64,000 nucleotides of DNA, from NCBI GenBank assembly GCA_032334235.1, contig JAVSGI010000003.1, forward strand, positions 1,116,001-1,180,000, read 5' to 3'. Made by a program: the position numbers and the translations under genes. Positions 36,620 to 45,722 of the stretch are shown here, piece after piece. Numbering within the stretch: position 1 is the first letter of the stretch; each line of letters begins with the position of its first letter. The stretch comes from Paracoccaceae bacterium Fryx2. Lineage in GTDB: Bacteria; Pseudomonadota; Alphaproteobacteria; Rhodobacterales; Rhodobacteraceae. The notes under the pieces were generated by a model. It had not been told where the DNA came from. It did not search any database and was given only the letters and a program-made list of their open reading frames with translations.

Positions 36620-37401
36620 TGGCGGTCTCCGGCGATCAGGTTCAGGGCAAGGAGCGTCAGGAAGCAGGCGGCGACCGGCTGGGCCAGCACCCAGGGCGCC
36701 TCGCGCCAGGCGGGCAGCAGTTCCACCATCATCAGGCCCAGTTCTGGCGTGGGTGCGCGCATGCCCACCGACACGAAGCCAAGCGCCGCTATGGCCGCAA
36801 TCGCGGTCGCGACCGAAAAGGCCATGGCGGTGCGCAGCATCGGGCCGATCTCGGGCCAGAAGATGCGGTGAAAGATCCAGAGCGCCGACATCCCCTGCAA
36901 CCGCGCCGCCTCGACCGCAGGAGAGCCGACAAGGCTGCGGCTGGCGGCGCGGGTCAGGCGGAAGAACTCGATCCACTGCACCGCGGCCAACCCCGCCCAG
37001 AAGGCCAAGGGCGTCGAGGGCAGGATCACCCCCATCATCAGCACCATCAGCAGCGCGGGCAGCGCCAGCACCGAATCCGCCACCAGCGTCAGGGCGCGGT
37101 CGATCCAGCCACCGCGCCAGGCGGCCAGCGTGCCAAGCGCAATCCCGACCGCCGCCGCCGTCGCCGCCGCGGCCAGCGCGATGGTCAGCGACAGCCGCAG
37201 CCCGTGCGCCAGCCGCGCCATCATCGACCGGCCAAGATGGTCATAGCCGAAGGGCGCCAGCGCATCCGGCCCCGCCAGCACCCGCATCAGGTTCTGGCGC
37301 AGCGGCCCGACCGCATCGGCCAGCGGCGCAAGCGCGGCAAAGGCCAGAACCAGCGCAAGGATACCCCAGCCGACCAGCGGCCCCGTTCGATGCGCGATCA
37401 T
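36616..37401 (-). CDS. ABC permease, DppC/NikC type
   Basis: 261 residues. Short N-terminal helix, then GYDHLGRSMMARLAHGLRLS and the permease domain with EAARLQGMSALWIFHRIFWP (EAA loop) and LGFVSVGMRAPTPELGLMM. It overlaps the preceding permease stop and the next ATPase start by 4 nt each, so all three are translationally coupled. Confidence 0.88.
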   Translation of the reverse strand: MIAHRTGPLVGWGILALVLAFAALAPLADAVGPLRQNLMRVLAGPDALAPFGYDHLGRSMMARLAHGLRLSLTIALAAAATAAAVGIALGTLAAWRGGWIDRALTLVADSVLALPALLMVLMMGVILPSTPLAFWAGLAAVQWIEFFRLTRAASRSLVGSPAVEAARLQGMSALWIFHRIFWPEIGPMLRTAMAFSVATAIAAIAALGFVSVGMRAPTPELGLMMVELLPAWREAPWVLAQPVAACFLTLLALNLIAGDRQ

Positions 37402-38342
37402 TGGTCCACCCCCCGCGGATCAATCCGCCGCGCCGCCAGATCCGTCAGCGCATTCACCAGCACGAAGCCCAGCCCCATCACCAGTGCGGTTCCCTGCACC
37501 ATCGGCACATCGCGGTGAAAGACCGCGTGGATCAGCGCGTGCCCGATGCCGGGCCAGCCGAAGATGGTCTCGACCACCACCACGCCCTCGGCCAGCGTCA
37601 CGAACTGCATGCCGAGGAAGGTCAGCACCGGCGCCGCCACATTGCGCAGCCCGTGACGCCGCAGCACCTGACCCTCGGACAGGCCCTTCCAGCGGGCAAA
37701 GGCGTAATGCGGGCTCGCCTCGATCCGGGCCATCGCGTCGCGGGTGATCCGGGCCGAGGCCGCCGCCAGCCCAAGGGCGAGCGTCAGCGCAGGCAGCACG
37801 AAATGCGCCGGCGCCCCGTGGCCCGCCGCGGGCAGCAGCCGGAACTGCACCGCCAGCACCACGATCAGCACCAGCCCCAGAAGGAACTGCGGCACCGAGC
37901 GGAAGGCGGCCGAGGCGACGAGCAGCGCCCGATCGAACCGCCCGCCCGCATGAAGCCCGGCCCAGAGGCCGAGCGGGGGGCCGATCAGCAGCGACAGCAC
38001 CAGTGCCGCCCCGGCCAGCTGCAGGCTCGCGCCCAACTGGTGCGCGATCTCCTCCGCCACCCGCTCGCCCGACACCAGCGAGGTGCCAAGGTTCAGCCGC
38101 GCCAGATCCCCCATCCAGGCCAGAAAGGCCGCGAACGGCTCGCGGTCCAGCCCCAGTTCCGCCCGCACTGCGGCGGCGGCCTCGGCGGTGACCAGATCAT
38201 AGCCATAGCGCCCGGCCGCAATGCGGAAGGCGGCATCGCCAGGCAGAGCCTGCATCATCAGGAAGGACAGAAGCCCCACGACCAGCGCGACGCCAAGCGC
38301 CTGCGCCAACCGGAAGCCCATCTGTGACAAGAGCCCGCTCAT
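37398..38342 (-). CDS. ABC permease, DppB/NikB type
   Basis: 314 residues: MQALPGDAAFRIAAGRYG (family N-terminal motif), TRDAMARIEASPHYAFARWK, GLSEGQVLRRHGLRNVAAPV (EAA region) and VVVETIFGWPGIGHALI. Start ATG 38342 overlaps the stop of the binding-protein gene (38339). Partner of the DppC-type gene downstream. Confidence 0.88.
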   Translation of the reverse strand: MSGLLSQMGFRLAQALGVALVVGLLSFLMMQALPGDAAFRIAAGRYGYDLVTAEAAAAVRAELGLDREPFAAFLAWMGDLARLNLGTSLVSGERVAEEIAHQLGASLQLAGAALVLSLLIGPPLGLWAGLHAGGRFDRALLVASAAFRSVPQFLLGLVLIVVLAVQFRLLPAAGHGAPAHFVLPALTLALGLAAASARITRDAMARIEASPHYAFARWKGLSEGQVLRRHGLRNVAAPVLTFLGMQFVTLAEGVVVVETIFGWPGIGHALIHAVFHRDVPMVQGTALVMGLGFVLVNALTDLAARRIDPRGVDQ

Positions 38343-39172
38343 TCGGCAAAGCCCATCGTCTTCAGCCCGAAGCTGCGCTCGAACGGATCAAGCGCCGCGC
38401 CCGTCACCCCGCGCGCCACCGCCGCGGTCTGCTGATACCAGGCGATCGGCAGCACCGGCAGCTCGGCCTGAAGGGTGGCCGACAGCCCCGCACGCTCGGC
38501 ATCGCCGCCCTCGCCACGGGCCAGCGCCCCGACGGTCGCGGTGAAGGCCGGGTTGTCCCAGCCCATCGCGCCCCAGTCACCGCCCGGCGCGTAATCCTGC
38601 ATCAGCGTGCCGACCGGATCGGGCACCAGCGCGAAGTTGCGCGCGAACAGCGCCATCTGAAGGGTGCCGGCGGCGTGACGCGCAGGGATTTCCGACGAAT
38701 TGGTTGAATTGATCGTGGCGGCGATGCCGATTTCGGCGAACATCTGTTGCAGAACCGCGGCCGTCAGCGGCAGTTCCGGCCGGTCGGGATAGGTCAGAAG
38801 CTCCACCTCGAAGCGCTGTCCTTCCTTTTCCAGCACGCCGTCGCGGCCGGGCTGCCAGCCCTGGGCCGCAAGGGCGGCACGGGCGGCCGCAGGGTCATGG
38901 ACCAGTGGCGCCAGCCCCTCGACATGCCAGCCCGACATCGCGGGCGGGAACATCTGGTCGGCCGCCGCCGGATAACGCAGCACCGCCTGCGCCAGCCCCG
39001 CCCGGTCGATCGCCTGCGACAGCGCCTGCCGTTCGGCCACCGTATCGAAGAACGAATGCGCCGCGTTGACCTTCAGCAGCAGCACGCGCGGCAGCGGAAT
39101 GGACAGCACATCAACCCGCTCCACCCGGCGCAGTTGCGCGACCGAGGCAGGATCGAGGTTGATCACCAGATC
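38339..39172 (-). pseudogene. SBP family 5 binding protein, N-terminal half removed at IS51 copy 2
   Basis: The C-terminal 275 or so residues are intact (VNAAHSFFDTVAERQALSQA, GWQPGRDGVLEKEGQRFEVE, LTAAVLQQMFAEIGIAATIN, LPVLPIAWYQQTAAVARGVT). The frame is open to the IS border at 39172, so the signal peptide and first lobe (roughly 200-230 residues) are lost. Without them the importer lacks its substrate receptor. It lies downstream of a cobalamin riboswitch on the same strand, with only IS51 copy 2 between. Confidence 0.82.
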
Positions 39173-39213
39173 TGAACCGCCCCGGGTTTACCGGAGGGTG
39201 GTTTGTTCAATGA

Positions 39214-40119
39214 CTACGCGACCATATCGAGTGAGTTCAGGTTTGCATAGAACGCCTCCTCTGCTTCTGCGGGTGGGATGTATCCGATTGGGCCAAGCAG
39301 GCGGCGGTTGTTATACCAATCGATCCATTTCAGCGTTTCCCATTCGACCTCGCGCATTGATTTCCAGGGGCCGATCTGGTTGATGACCTCTGTCTTGAAC
39401 AGGCCGATGACGCATTCAGCCAAGGCGTTGTCATAGGCATCGCCAACTGTTCCAACGGAAAGGTCGATCTCGGCCTTGGCCAGGCGTTCGGTGTATTTGA
39501 TCGACAGGTATTGTGATCCGCGGTCCGAATGGTGGACCAAGCTCTTGTTATCCGGCGTCTTTCTTTGCCAGATCGCTTGCTCCAGCGCGTCGAGCACAAA
39601 CTGGGTCTTCATCGATGTCGAGACGCGCCAACCGACAATACGACGTGCAAAGACGTCGATGACGAAGGCCACGTAGACGGTGCCGGACCATGTGGGCACA
39701 TAGGTGAAATCTGAAACCCACAGCTTGTTCGGCCGATCCGCCATGAACAGCCGGTTCACCTTGTCGTCCGGGCAAGGCAGAGACGTGTCAGGATTGGTCG
39801 TGATGACCTTCTTGCCACGGACCACGCCCCTGATGCCCAGATGGCGCATCAATCGTTCCACGGTGCAGCGGGCGGCGTCTTCACCCTGCCGTCGCAAAAC
39901 ATGCCAGATCTTCCGCGCGCCATAGAGCTTGCGGTTGGCATCCCAGGCCGCGTCGATCTTGAGGCTCAGGGCGGCATCCGATTTGGCCCGGGCCGAGGCC
40001 CGGTCAGGATCACGCATGATCGCCCGCCGGTCATAAAAGGTGGAAGGGGCAAACTGCAGTGCCCTGCAGATCGGCTCGACCCCGAATGCCTCTCGGCTTT
40101 CCTCAATGAAAGCAGTCAT
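39214..40119 (-). CDS. IS3-family transposase OrfB (copy 2)
   Basis: 301 residues, the same protein as the OrfB of copy 1 (908-1813): DDE motifs WVSDFTYVP, HHSDRGSQY and ALAECVIGL. Intact, and overlaps orfA by ATGA. Confidence 0.95.
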   Translation of the reverse strand: MTAFIEESREAFGVEPICRALQFAPSTFYDRRAIMRDPDRASARAKSDAALSLKIDAAWDANRKLYGARKIWHVLRRQGEDAARCTVERLMRHLGIRGVVRGKKVITTNPDTSLPCPDDKVNRLFMADRPNKLWVSDFTYVPTWSGTVYVAFVIDVFARRIVGWRVSTSMKTQFVLDALEQAIWQRKTPDNKSLVHHSDRGSQYLSIKYTERLAKAEIDLSVGTVGDAYDNALAECVIGLFKTEVINQIGPWKSMREVEWETLKWIDWYNNRRLLGPIGYIPPAEAEEAFYANLNSLDMVA

Positions 40120-40466
40120 TTGCGAAACGGGCGGTCGAGCTCCGCCTGGGCAAAATACGCTGAAGCTTTGCGCAGAATCTCGTTCGCTTGCCGCAGTTCC
40201 CGGTTCTCGCGCTCAAGCTCTTTGATCCGCGCGATCTCAGCGCTGGTAGGTCCCGGCCGTTCGCCACCATCGCGCTGGACCTGTCGCATCCAGACGCGAA
40301 GGCTGTCCGTCGAACAGCCCAATTTACCTGCAATCGCCGTCAGCGCCGCAGCCTCGCTCTGATAATCATCGCGGTGTTCCATCGCCAGCCGCACCGCACG
40401 CTCGCGGAACTCAGGTGAATACGGCTTCGAGGTCTTCTTCTTTGAGGTCTGTTCCATAACGGGCAA
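40116..40466 (-). CDS. IS3-family OrfA (copy 2)
   Basis: 116 residues, the same protein as the OrfA of copy 1 (1810-2160), with the HTH and zipper-like coil. Intact. Confidence 0.93.
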   Translation of the reverse strand: MPVMEQTSKKKTSKPYSPEFRERAVRLAMEHRDDYQSEAAALTAIAGKLGCSTDSLRVWMRQVQRDGGERPGPTSAEIARIKELERENRELRQANEILRKASAYFAQAELDRPFRK

Positions 40467-40611
40467 TTCTCCGAGAGTTTTGCCCTCCGGTAAACCCGGG
40501 GCGGTTCAGTTCGCTCTCCTGTCATTGGGGGAAAGGGGCGGGGTACGATGTGCCGGACGGGCGGGGCGCCGCAGGAACACGTCCCCCGGGCCCTCCGCCC
40601 GTGGTCGTCTC

Positions 40612-40785
40612 TGTGGCCCTGGCAGGTCTCCTGGCTTGCGGCTCGGGCGCCCGGCTTCCCTTCCCGGCCCGTGGGCCAGTGGTCATGAAGCAAAGCTCGC
40701 CGCTTACAGTTGCGGGGGCAGTGCCGGATTTTCACCGGCTTCCCTCTTAGCCCGCGGTGCTGCCGCGGGAACCAAAGCGCCCCCT
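40612..40785 (-). promoter_or_regulatory. Cobalamin (B12) riboswitch
   Basis: Read on the minus strand: GAAGCCGGTGAAAATCCGGC near 40745, then CACTGCCCCCGCAACTGTAA and GCGG (about 40725-40700), a variable arm, and finally the B12 box GCCAGGAGACCTGCC at about 40636-40622. These are the conserved aptamer elements in the right order. Adenosyl- or methylcobalamin binding would normally repress the downstream gene. Downstream (to 40509) the leader ends with AGGAGAGCGAAC, an RBS-like sequence cut by IS51 copy 2, so the regulated gene began just there. A TTGACA -35-like sequence lies upstream at 40813-40808. Confidence 0.92.
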
Positions 40786-40809
40786 TGATGGGCGAAAGCG
40801 CCGGGCATG

Positions 40810-41034
40810 TCAACAACCTGCGGCACTCCTGCCGCGCGCCTCGCGGGCAAGCGCCGCCGCCTCGCTGCCCGAGCGGGCCAGCGCCCGTGTCCAGATCCGC
40901 CGGACCGAAGCCGCCCACCAGGGCAGCACCGCCTGCATGACCCAGGCCCGTGCCGCGGGCGGCAGTCGGTCATGGGCCAGCATCGCGTTCTCGCGCCCGC
41001 GCAGGCGCAGTGCGGTGCGCAGGTTGCGCCTCAT
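40810..41034 (-). CDS. Small DUF6525-like protein
   Basis: 74 residues (MRRNLRTALRLRGRENAML..., AARAWVMQAVLPWWAASVRR, IWTRALARSGSEAAALARE). Basic, Trp-rich short proteins of this pattern are found in Rhodobacteraceae beside COG0523 GTPases; I associate it with DUF6525. It starts ATG at 41034 overlapping the cobW-type stop (ATGA), so it is translated with that gene. Function unknown. Confidence 0.6.
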   Translation of the reverse strand: MRRNLRTALRLRGRENAMLAHDRLPPAARAWVMQAVLPWWAASVRRIWTRALARSGSEAAALAREARGRSAAGC

Positions 41035-42083
41035 GCCGCGCGGCCCCAGCGCGGGAAGGGGTCGGCCAGCCCTTCCCAGACCTCCGGCGCGAAGCGTGTC
41101 TCGGGCACGAGGCAGCGGTCGAGCGTGGCCGAGATCCGCGCCCGGTTCATCTCGCCCAGCATGCCGATGAAGACCATCTCCTGCCGGCGGTCGCCGAACT
41201 CTCCGGCCACGCGGGCGGCCATCCGCTCGCGCGCCTCGGTCGGCCAGTGCGCCTCGGGCACCGCCGCCCACCAGAGGCCAAGGCCCTTCACCTCGACCAT
41301 CGGCCCCGCAACCGAGAATTCGCCCGCCCAGTCGGGCCGCGTCGCGATCCAGAAATGCCCCTTGGCGCGGATCACGCCGGGCAGCGGCGTGTCGAAGAAC
41401 TCGGCGATCCTTGCGGGATCGTAGGGCCGTTCCGCGCGGTGGACAAAACTGGTGATGCCATATTCCGAATCCTCGGGGGCGTGGTCGGCGAAACCGTAAA
41501 GCTCCTTGACCCAGGTCGGATGGCGGTGCGCGGCCTCGAAGCTGAAGCGCCCGGTGCCCATGATCGCGCGCGGATCGACCCGGCTGTGATCGCTTTCGAC
41601 GATCAGGGCATCGGCATTCAGCGCCGGCAGGATCGCCCGCGCTGTCGCCAGTTGGTCGGGCGTCGCGGTCGAGACCTTGTTCAGCACGATCACGTCGGCG
41701 AATTCGATCTGCTCGGTCAGAAGCTGGACAAGGCTGCGCTCGTCCTCGTCCCCCAGCGCCTCGCCGCGATCCTTCAGGAAATCCTGTGCCGAAAAGTCGC
41801 GGGTCAGGTTCGCGGCATCGACCACCGTCACCATGGTGTCGAGCCGCGCGATATCCGAGAGCGACCGGCCCTCCTCGTCGCGGAATTCGAAGGTGGCGGC
41901 GACGGGCAAGGGTTCCGAGACGCCGGTGGATTCGATCAGCAGGTGGTCGAAGCGCCCCTCTTCGGCCAGACGGCGCACCTCGGTCAGCAGGTCGTCGCGC
42001 AGCGTGCAGCAGATGCAGCCGTTGGTCAGTTCCACCAGTTACTCCTCACCGCGCGAGAGGCTGCCGCCGGCGCGGATCAGGTC
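41031..42083 (-). pseudogene. CobW/COG0523-family metal-chaperone GTPase, N-terminus lost and in-frame stop
   Basis: Readable from ELTNGCICCTLRDDLLTEVR (the CxCC metal motif) through LLIESTGVSEPLPVAATFEF, VVDAANL, VIVLNKVSTATPDQL (NKxD-like G4) and a C-terminal CobW_C domain (ERPYDPARIAEFF, GHFWIATRPDWAGEF). The Walker A part is missing because IS256 copy C cuts the gene at 42083. TAA at about 42046-42048 interrupts the remaining frame (GGSLSRGEE, stop, LVELTNG). Such proteins insert Zn or Co into targets or take part in B12 synthesis. Confidence 0.8.
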
Positions 42084-43477
42084 GGTCGTGTCGCGAATGC
42101 TGTGGAAATTCCCTGGCGGCTCACTCCGGGCATGTGAAGGTTCAGTTTTTCAAGCTGCGAGGTCAAGAGGCATCGGGTCGAGGGGCTGGGAAAGCGTCTC
42201 CCAGCCGTCGACCTTGCGCATCTGGATCTGACCGGATGCCAGCAGCGCCCAGAGCAGCATCGGCACGGTCTCGGCGCAGGGCAGCACGGTCTGGGTCTTG
42301 ACGCGGCGACGGAACTCCTCGTTCAGCCGTTCGATGGCGTTGGTGGTCCGGGCCGACTTCCATTGCGAGGGATCGAGGCGGGTGAAGCTGAAGAGCCGGT
42401 CCCCTGCTTCTTCAAGGCTGTCGGCAACGGCCTTGCACTTGAGCTGCCACTTGCGCAGGAATGCCTTGCGGCGGGTCTCGATCCCGGCGGCGGTGTCGGC
42501 GCAGATCATGTCGCGGTAGTCCTCGGTCAGCTCGTCGTGCAGGTGCCTGGGCGCGTGCGCCAGCAGGTTTCGGTGCTTGTGGACCGTGCAGCGCCGGATC
42601 GGCAGAGCCTCGCCCCAGAGCGCGACCAGAGCGGCTTCAAGCCCGGGAGCGCCATCGACGATGACGAATTCGGGCCGCTTCAGACCGCGGGCATCAAGGT
42701 CGTCGAGGAACTGGCGCCAGGCAGATGTGCTCTCTCCGCCCATGTTCTTGATGGATAACAATACCTTCTGCCCGTCGCGGCGGATGCCGATCGCCGCCAG
42801 CACCGAGATGTTGGTGGCCTTGCGGTCCAGCCGGGTCCGGATCACGGTGCCGTCGAGGATCAGCCGGACGATGTCCTCGTCGGCCAGGCTGCGGGCCGAC
42901 CAGGCATCCCAATCCACCTTCACCTTGCGCCAGGCCCGGCTGACCACATCCTTGCTGACGGCGCCCTCGAACAGCCCGAACAGCGCCCGCTTGACGCGCC
43001 GGGTGTTGGTCCCGGCAAGATAGACCGCCGCGATCAGCGCCTCGGCCTTCTTCGTCAGCCGCTGGTAGCGCGGCAGCGCCTTCGAGCGCCATTCCTTCAG
43101 CCTTGCCGTCCTCGTCCTCGACCCGGGCGCGGGGCACGCGCACCGTTTCGGTGCCGAAGGTGCCGGTCAGCTGCCGCTCGCGGTGCCCGTGGCGATAGCC
43201 CTTCGCCTTCTCGTCGCCGCGACCGTAGCGCATGCGGCCGAGAAACTCGGCCAGTTCCTCTTCAAACATGGTCTCGATGGTCGCGCGGACGCTTGCCCGC
43301 AGGCGCTCCTCGATCGGGTCATACCCGGTCGTGTCGGGCAGTAGCGAAAAGGCCGAGCTGTCGGTAATGTCGTTCATGGCGTGATCTCCCTGGCGGTTGG
43401 CGCCGCCGGCTGGGTGGGTTTCAGTTCACCCGGAGATTACGCCGCCTTCAAATTTCCACCACTCCCGCGACACCACC
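42084..43477 (-). mobile_element. IS256-family element, copy C (no target duplication, frameshifted)
   Basis: 1394 bp, one base longer than copies A and D because of an extra C near 43101 (TTCAGCC for TTAGCC). Flanks ATCAGGTC and GGTCGGAC differ. Its left terminal region matches copy D (PLDLAA end), so C and D are sister copies in opposite orientation. Confidence 0.92.
42150..43377 (-). pseudogene. IS256-family transposase with 1-bp frameshift
   Basis: The first 94 or so codons ([10 protein letters not shown]... to DEDGKA) are in one frame and the remainder ([16 protein letters not shown] to PLDLAA) in another because of the single-base insertion. All DDE motifs lie after the shift, so only a non-catalytic N-terminal product is expected from the original start. 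Confidence 0.92.
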
Positions 43478-43646
43478 GGTCGGACATGTATAATCTCACT
43501 TGCTGGTCGTTGATGGGTTTGTAGGCCAACCCGGATCCTCCGTTTGACGGCAGAGGAACCCGGCTTACCAACCCGCAGCGACCAGCACCTTCCCCGAAAT
43601 CACTCAAGCCGGTGGGGCTGCCCTCCAGACGGGCATGCCCGTCTTC
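43478..43646 (-). mobile_element. istA: IS21 terminal remnant with the first codons of istA
   Basis: Almost identical to 16710-16878: it contains the istA TTG start with GGAGG and the first 17 codons, cut by IS256 copy C. It continues beyond IS256 copy D at 45049-45108, where the IS21 tip (GCGCAACA) is reached. A second, mostly lost IS21 copy. Confidence 0.9.
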
Positions 43647-45039
43647 GGTGGTGTCGCGGGAGTGGTGGAAATTTGAAGGCGGCGTAATCTCCGGGTGAAC
43701 TGAAACCCACCCAGCCGGCGGCGCCAACCGCCAGGGAGATCACGCCATGAACGACATTACCGACAGCTCGGCCTTTTCGCTACTGCCCGACACGACCGGG
43801 TATGACCCGATCGAGGAGCGCCTGCGGGCGAGCGTCCGCGCGACCATCGAGACCATGTTTGAAGAGGAACTGGCCGAGTTTCTCGGCCGCATGCGCTACG
43901 GTCGCGGCGACGAGAAGGCGAAGGGCTATCGCCACGGGCACCGCGAGCGGCAGCTGACCGGCACCTTCGGCACCGAAACGGTGCGCGTGCCCCGCGCCCG
44001 GGTCGAGGACGAGGACGGCAAGGCTAAGGAATGGCGCTCGAAGGCGCTGCCGCGCTACCAGCGGCTGACGAAGAAGGCCGAGGCGCTGATCGCGGCGGTC
44101 TATCTTGCCGGGACCAACACCCGGCGCGTCAAGCGGGCGCTGTTCGGGCTGTTCGAGGGCGCCGTCAGCAAGGATGTGGTCAGCCGGGCCTGGCGCAAGG
44201 TGAAGGTGGACTGGGATGCCTGGTCGGCCCGCAGCCTGGCCGACGAGGACATCGTCCGGCTGATCCTCGACGGCACCGTGATCCGGACCCGGCTGGACCG
44301 CAAGGCCACCAACATCTCGGTGCTGGCGGCGATCGGCATCCGCCGCGACGGGCAGAAGGTATTGTTATCCATCAAGAACATGGGCGGAGAGAGCACATCT
44401 GCCTGGCGCCAGTTCCTCGACGACCTTGATGCCCGCGGTCTGAAGCGGCCCGAATTCGTCATCGTCGATGGCGCTCCCGGGCTTGAAGCCGCTCTGGTCG
44501 CGCTCTGGGGCGAGGCTCTGCCGATCCGGCGCTGCACGGTCCACAAGCACCGAAACCTGCTGGCGCACGCGCCCAGGCACCTGCACGACGAGCTGACCGA
44601 GGACTACCGCGACATGATCTGCGCCGACACCGCCGCCGGGATCGAGACCCGCCGCAAGGCATTCCTGCGCAAGTGGCAGCTCAAGTGCAAGGCCGTTGCC
44701 GACAGCCTTGAAGAAGCAGGGGACCGGCTCTTCAGCTTCACCCGCCTCGATCCCTCGCAATGGAAGTCGGCCCGGACCACCAACGCCATCGAACGGCTGA
44801 ACGAGGAGTTCCGTCGCCGCGTCAAGACCCAGACCGTGCTGCCCTGCGCCGAGACCGTGCCGATGCTGCTCTGGGCGCTGCTGGCATCCGGTCAGATCCA
44901 GATGCGCAAGGTCGACGGCTGGGAGACGCTTTCCCAGCCCCTCGACCCGATGCCCCTTGACCTCGCAGCTTGAAAAACTGAACCTTCACATGCCCGGACC
45001 ACACCGCTAGGGAATTTCCACAGCATTCGCGACACGACC
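43647..45039 (+). mobile_element. IS256-family insertion sequence, copy D
   Basis: 1393 bp with the 9-bp duplication CCCGTCTTC at 43638-43646 and 45040-45048, so it inserted here directly, into the IS21 remnant. It is the most recent layer at this spot. Confidence 0.95.
43747..44973 (+). CDS. IS256-family transposase (copy D)
   Basis: 408 residues, intact, DDE motifs as in copy A. The C-terminus reads PLDPMPLDLAA instead of [11 protein letters not shown], a subtype shared only with the frameshifted copy C. Confidence 0.95.
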   Translation: MNDITDSSAFSLLPDTTGYDPIEERLRASVRATIETMFEEELAEFLGRMRYGRGDEKAKGYRHGHRERQLTGTFGTETVRVPRARVEDEDGKAKEWRSKALPRYQRLTKKAEALIAAVYLAGTNTRRVKRALFGLFEGAVSKDVVSRAWRKVKVDWDAWSARSLADEDIVRLILDGTVIRTRLDRKATNISVLAAIGIRRDGQKVLLSIKNMGGESTSAWRQFLDDLDARGLKRPEFVIVDGAPGLEAALVALWGEALPIRRCTVHKHRNLLAHAPRHLHDELTEDYRDMICADTAAGIETRRKAFLRKWQLKCKAVADSLEEAGDRLFSFTRLDPSQWKSARTTNAIERLNEEFRRRVKTQTVLPCAETVPMLLWALLASGQIQMRKVDGWETLSQPLDPMPLDLAA

Positions 45040-45722
45040 CCCGTCTTCCGTTCAGCCCCACCGGCCAAGGTGGTTGTCGGCACCGGCCAAGATGGTTGTC
45101 GCGCAACATGCCACTACGGCTACAAGAACCACGTGAATGTGGACCGTCAGCATAAGCTGGTGCGCCGCTACCATGTCAGCGATGCAGCGCTGCATGACAG
45201 CCAGGCAGTGGATCACCTCCTGATGCAAGGCAACACCGGCTCGGACGTCTGGGCCGATCCGGCCTATCGGTCCGAGGAGATGGAGGCCAAGCTGCGCGCC
45301 CAGGGCCTGAGGAGCCGCATCCACCGCAAGGGAAAGCGCGGCAAACCGCTGAGCGAGCAGGGCAAGGCCAGCAACCGGACCAAGTCCGCCGTACGCGCCC
45401 GGGTCGAACATGTCTTCGGCGCACAGACCAACGACATGGGTGGGACGCTGGTGCGCACCATCGGCATCGTGCGTGCGAAGGCCAAGATCGGCATGAAGAA
45501 CCTCGCTTACAACATGCGCCGCCTCGCCCAGCTCCGCCGCCTGAACCCATGTCCGGCGTAATCCGGGGCGCGGACTTCAGGCCGAAGAGGCCGCGGCCCG
45601 CCATAGCCGGGCGGAATGGCCCCCAACTACGCCGCCGAAAACTACAGCAAGCCGCTTCCCGCAGCCTTCAGGCCGCCAAACCAGCCCTGAACAGCGGCGA
45701 ACAAGGAAAAATCGAGGTGCCC
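45040..45722 (+). mobile_element. Remnant of a second IS5 type A element with an IS21 end
   Basis: After the IS21 tip (45108) the sequence follows IS5 type A from the position equivalent to 17119 up to its terminal GAGGTGCCC (45722). In the nest at 12545 IS21 sits about 180 bp earlier in IS5-A, so this is either an independent IS21 insertion or a deletion that ends exactly at the IS21 tip. The transposase C-terminal fragment is listed separately. Confidence 0.8.
45109..45561 (+). pseudogene. IS5 type A transposase, C-terminal fragment
   Basis: Encodes HYGYKNHVNVDRQHKLVRRY to NMRRLAQLRRLNPCPA, matching the C-terminal half of the split transposase at 16945-17570. It keeps D (VWADPAYRS) and E (RVEHVFGAQ) but lacks the first catalytic Asp and any proper start. 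Confidence 0.9.

Larger units (their letters stand above)
39173..40508 (-). mobile_element. IS51-group IS3 element, copy 2 (no target duplication)
   Basis: 1336 bp with the same ends and the same encoded proteins as copy 1. Left flank CAGATC and right flank GTTCGC do not match. The neighbouring binding-protein gene is cut exactly at the element, so an adjacent deletion or IS-IS recombination followed insertion. Confidence 0.93.
42084..45039. repeat. Long inverted repeat: IS256 copies C and D head to head with a 169-bp spacer
   Basis: Arms 42084-43477 and 43647-45039 are about 1.39-kb near-identical IS256 copies in opposite orientation. The 169-bp spacer (43478-43646) is IS21 end sequence. 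Their promoter-proximal ends face each other. Such structures are prone to deletion or inversion. Confidence 0.93.

Noticed and set aside
35234-36976. 580-residue ABC protein with a long N-terminal extension
   Set aside because: The extension lies inside the DppC-type permease gene in another frame; the ATGA overlap at 36616-36619 gives the natural start.
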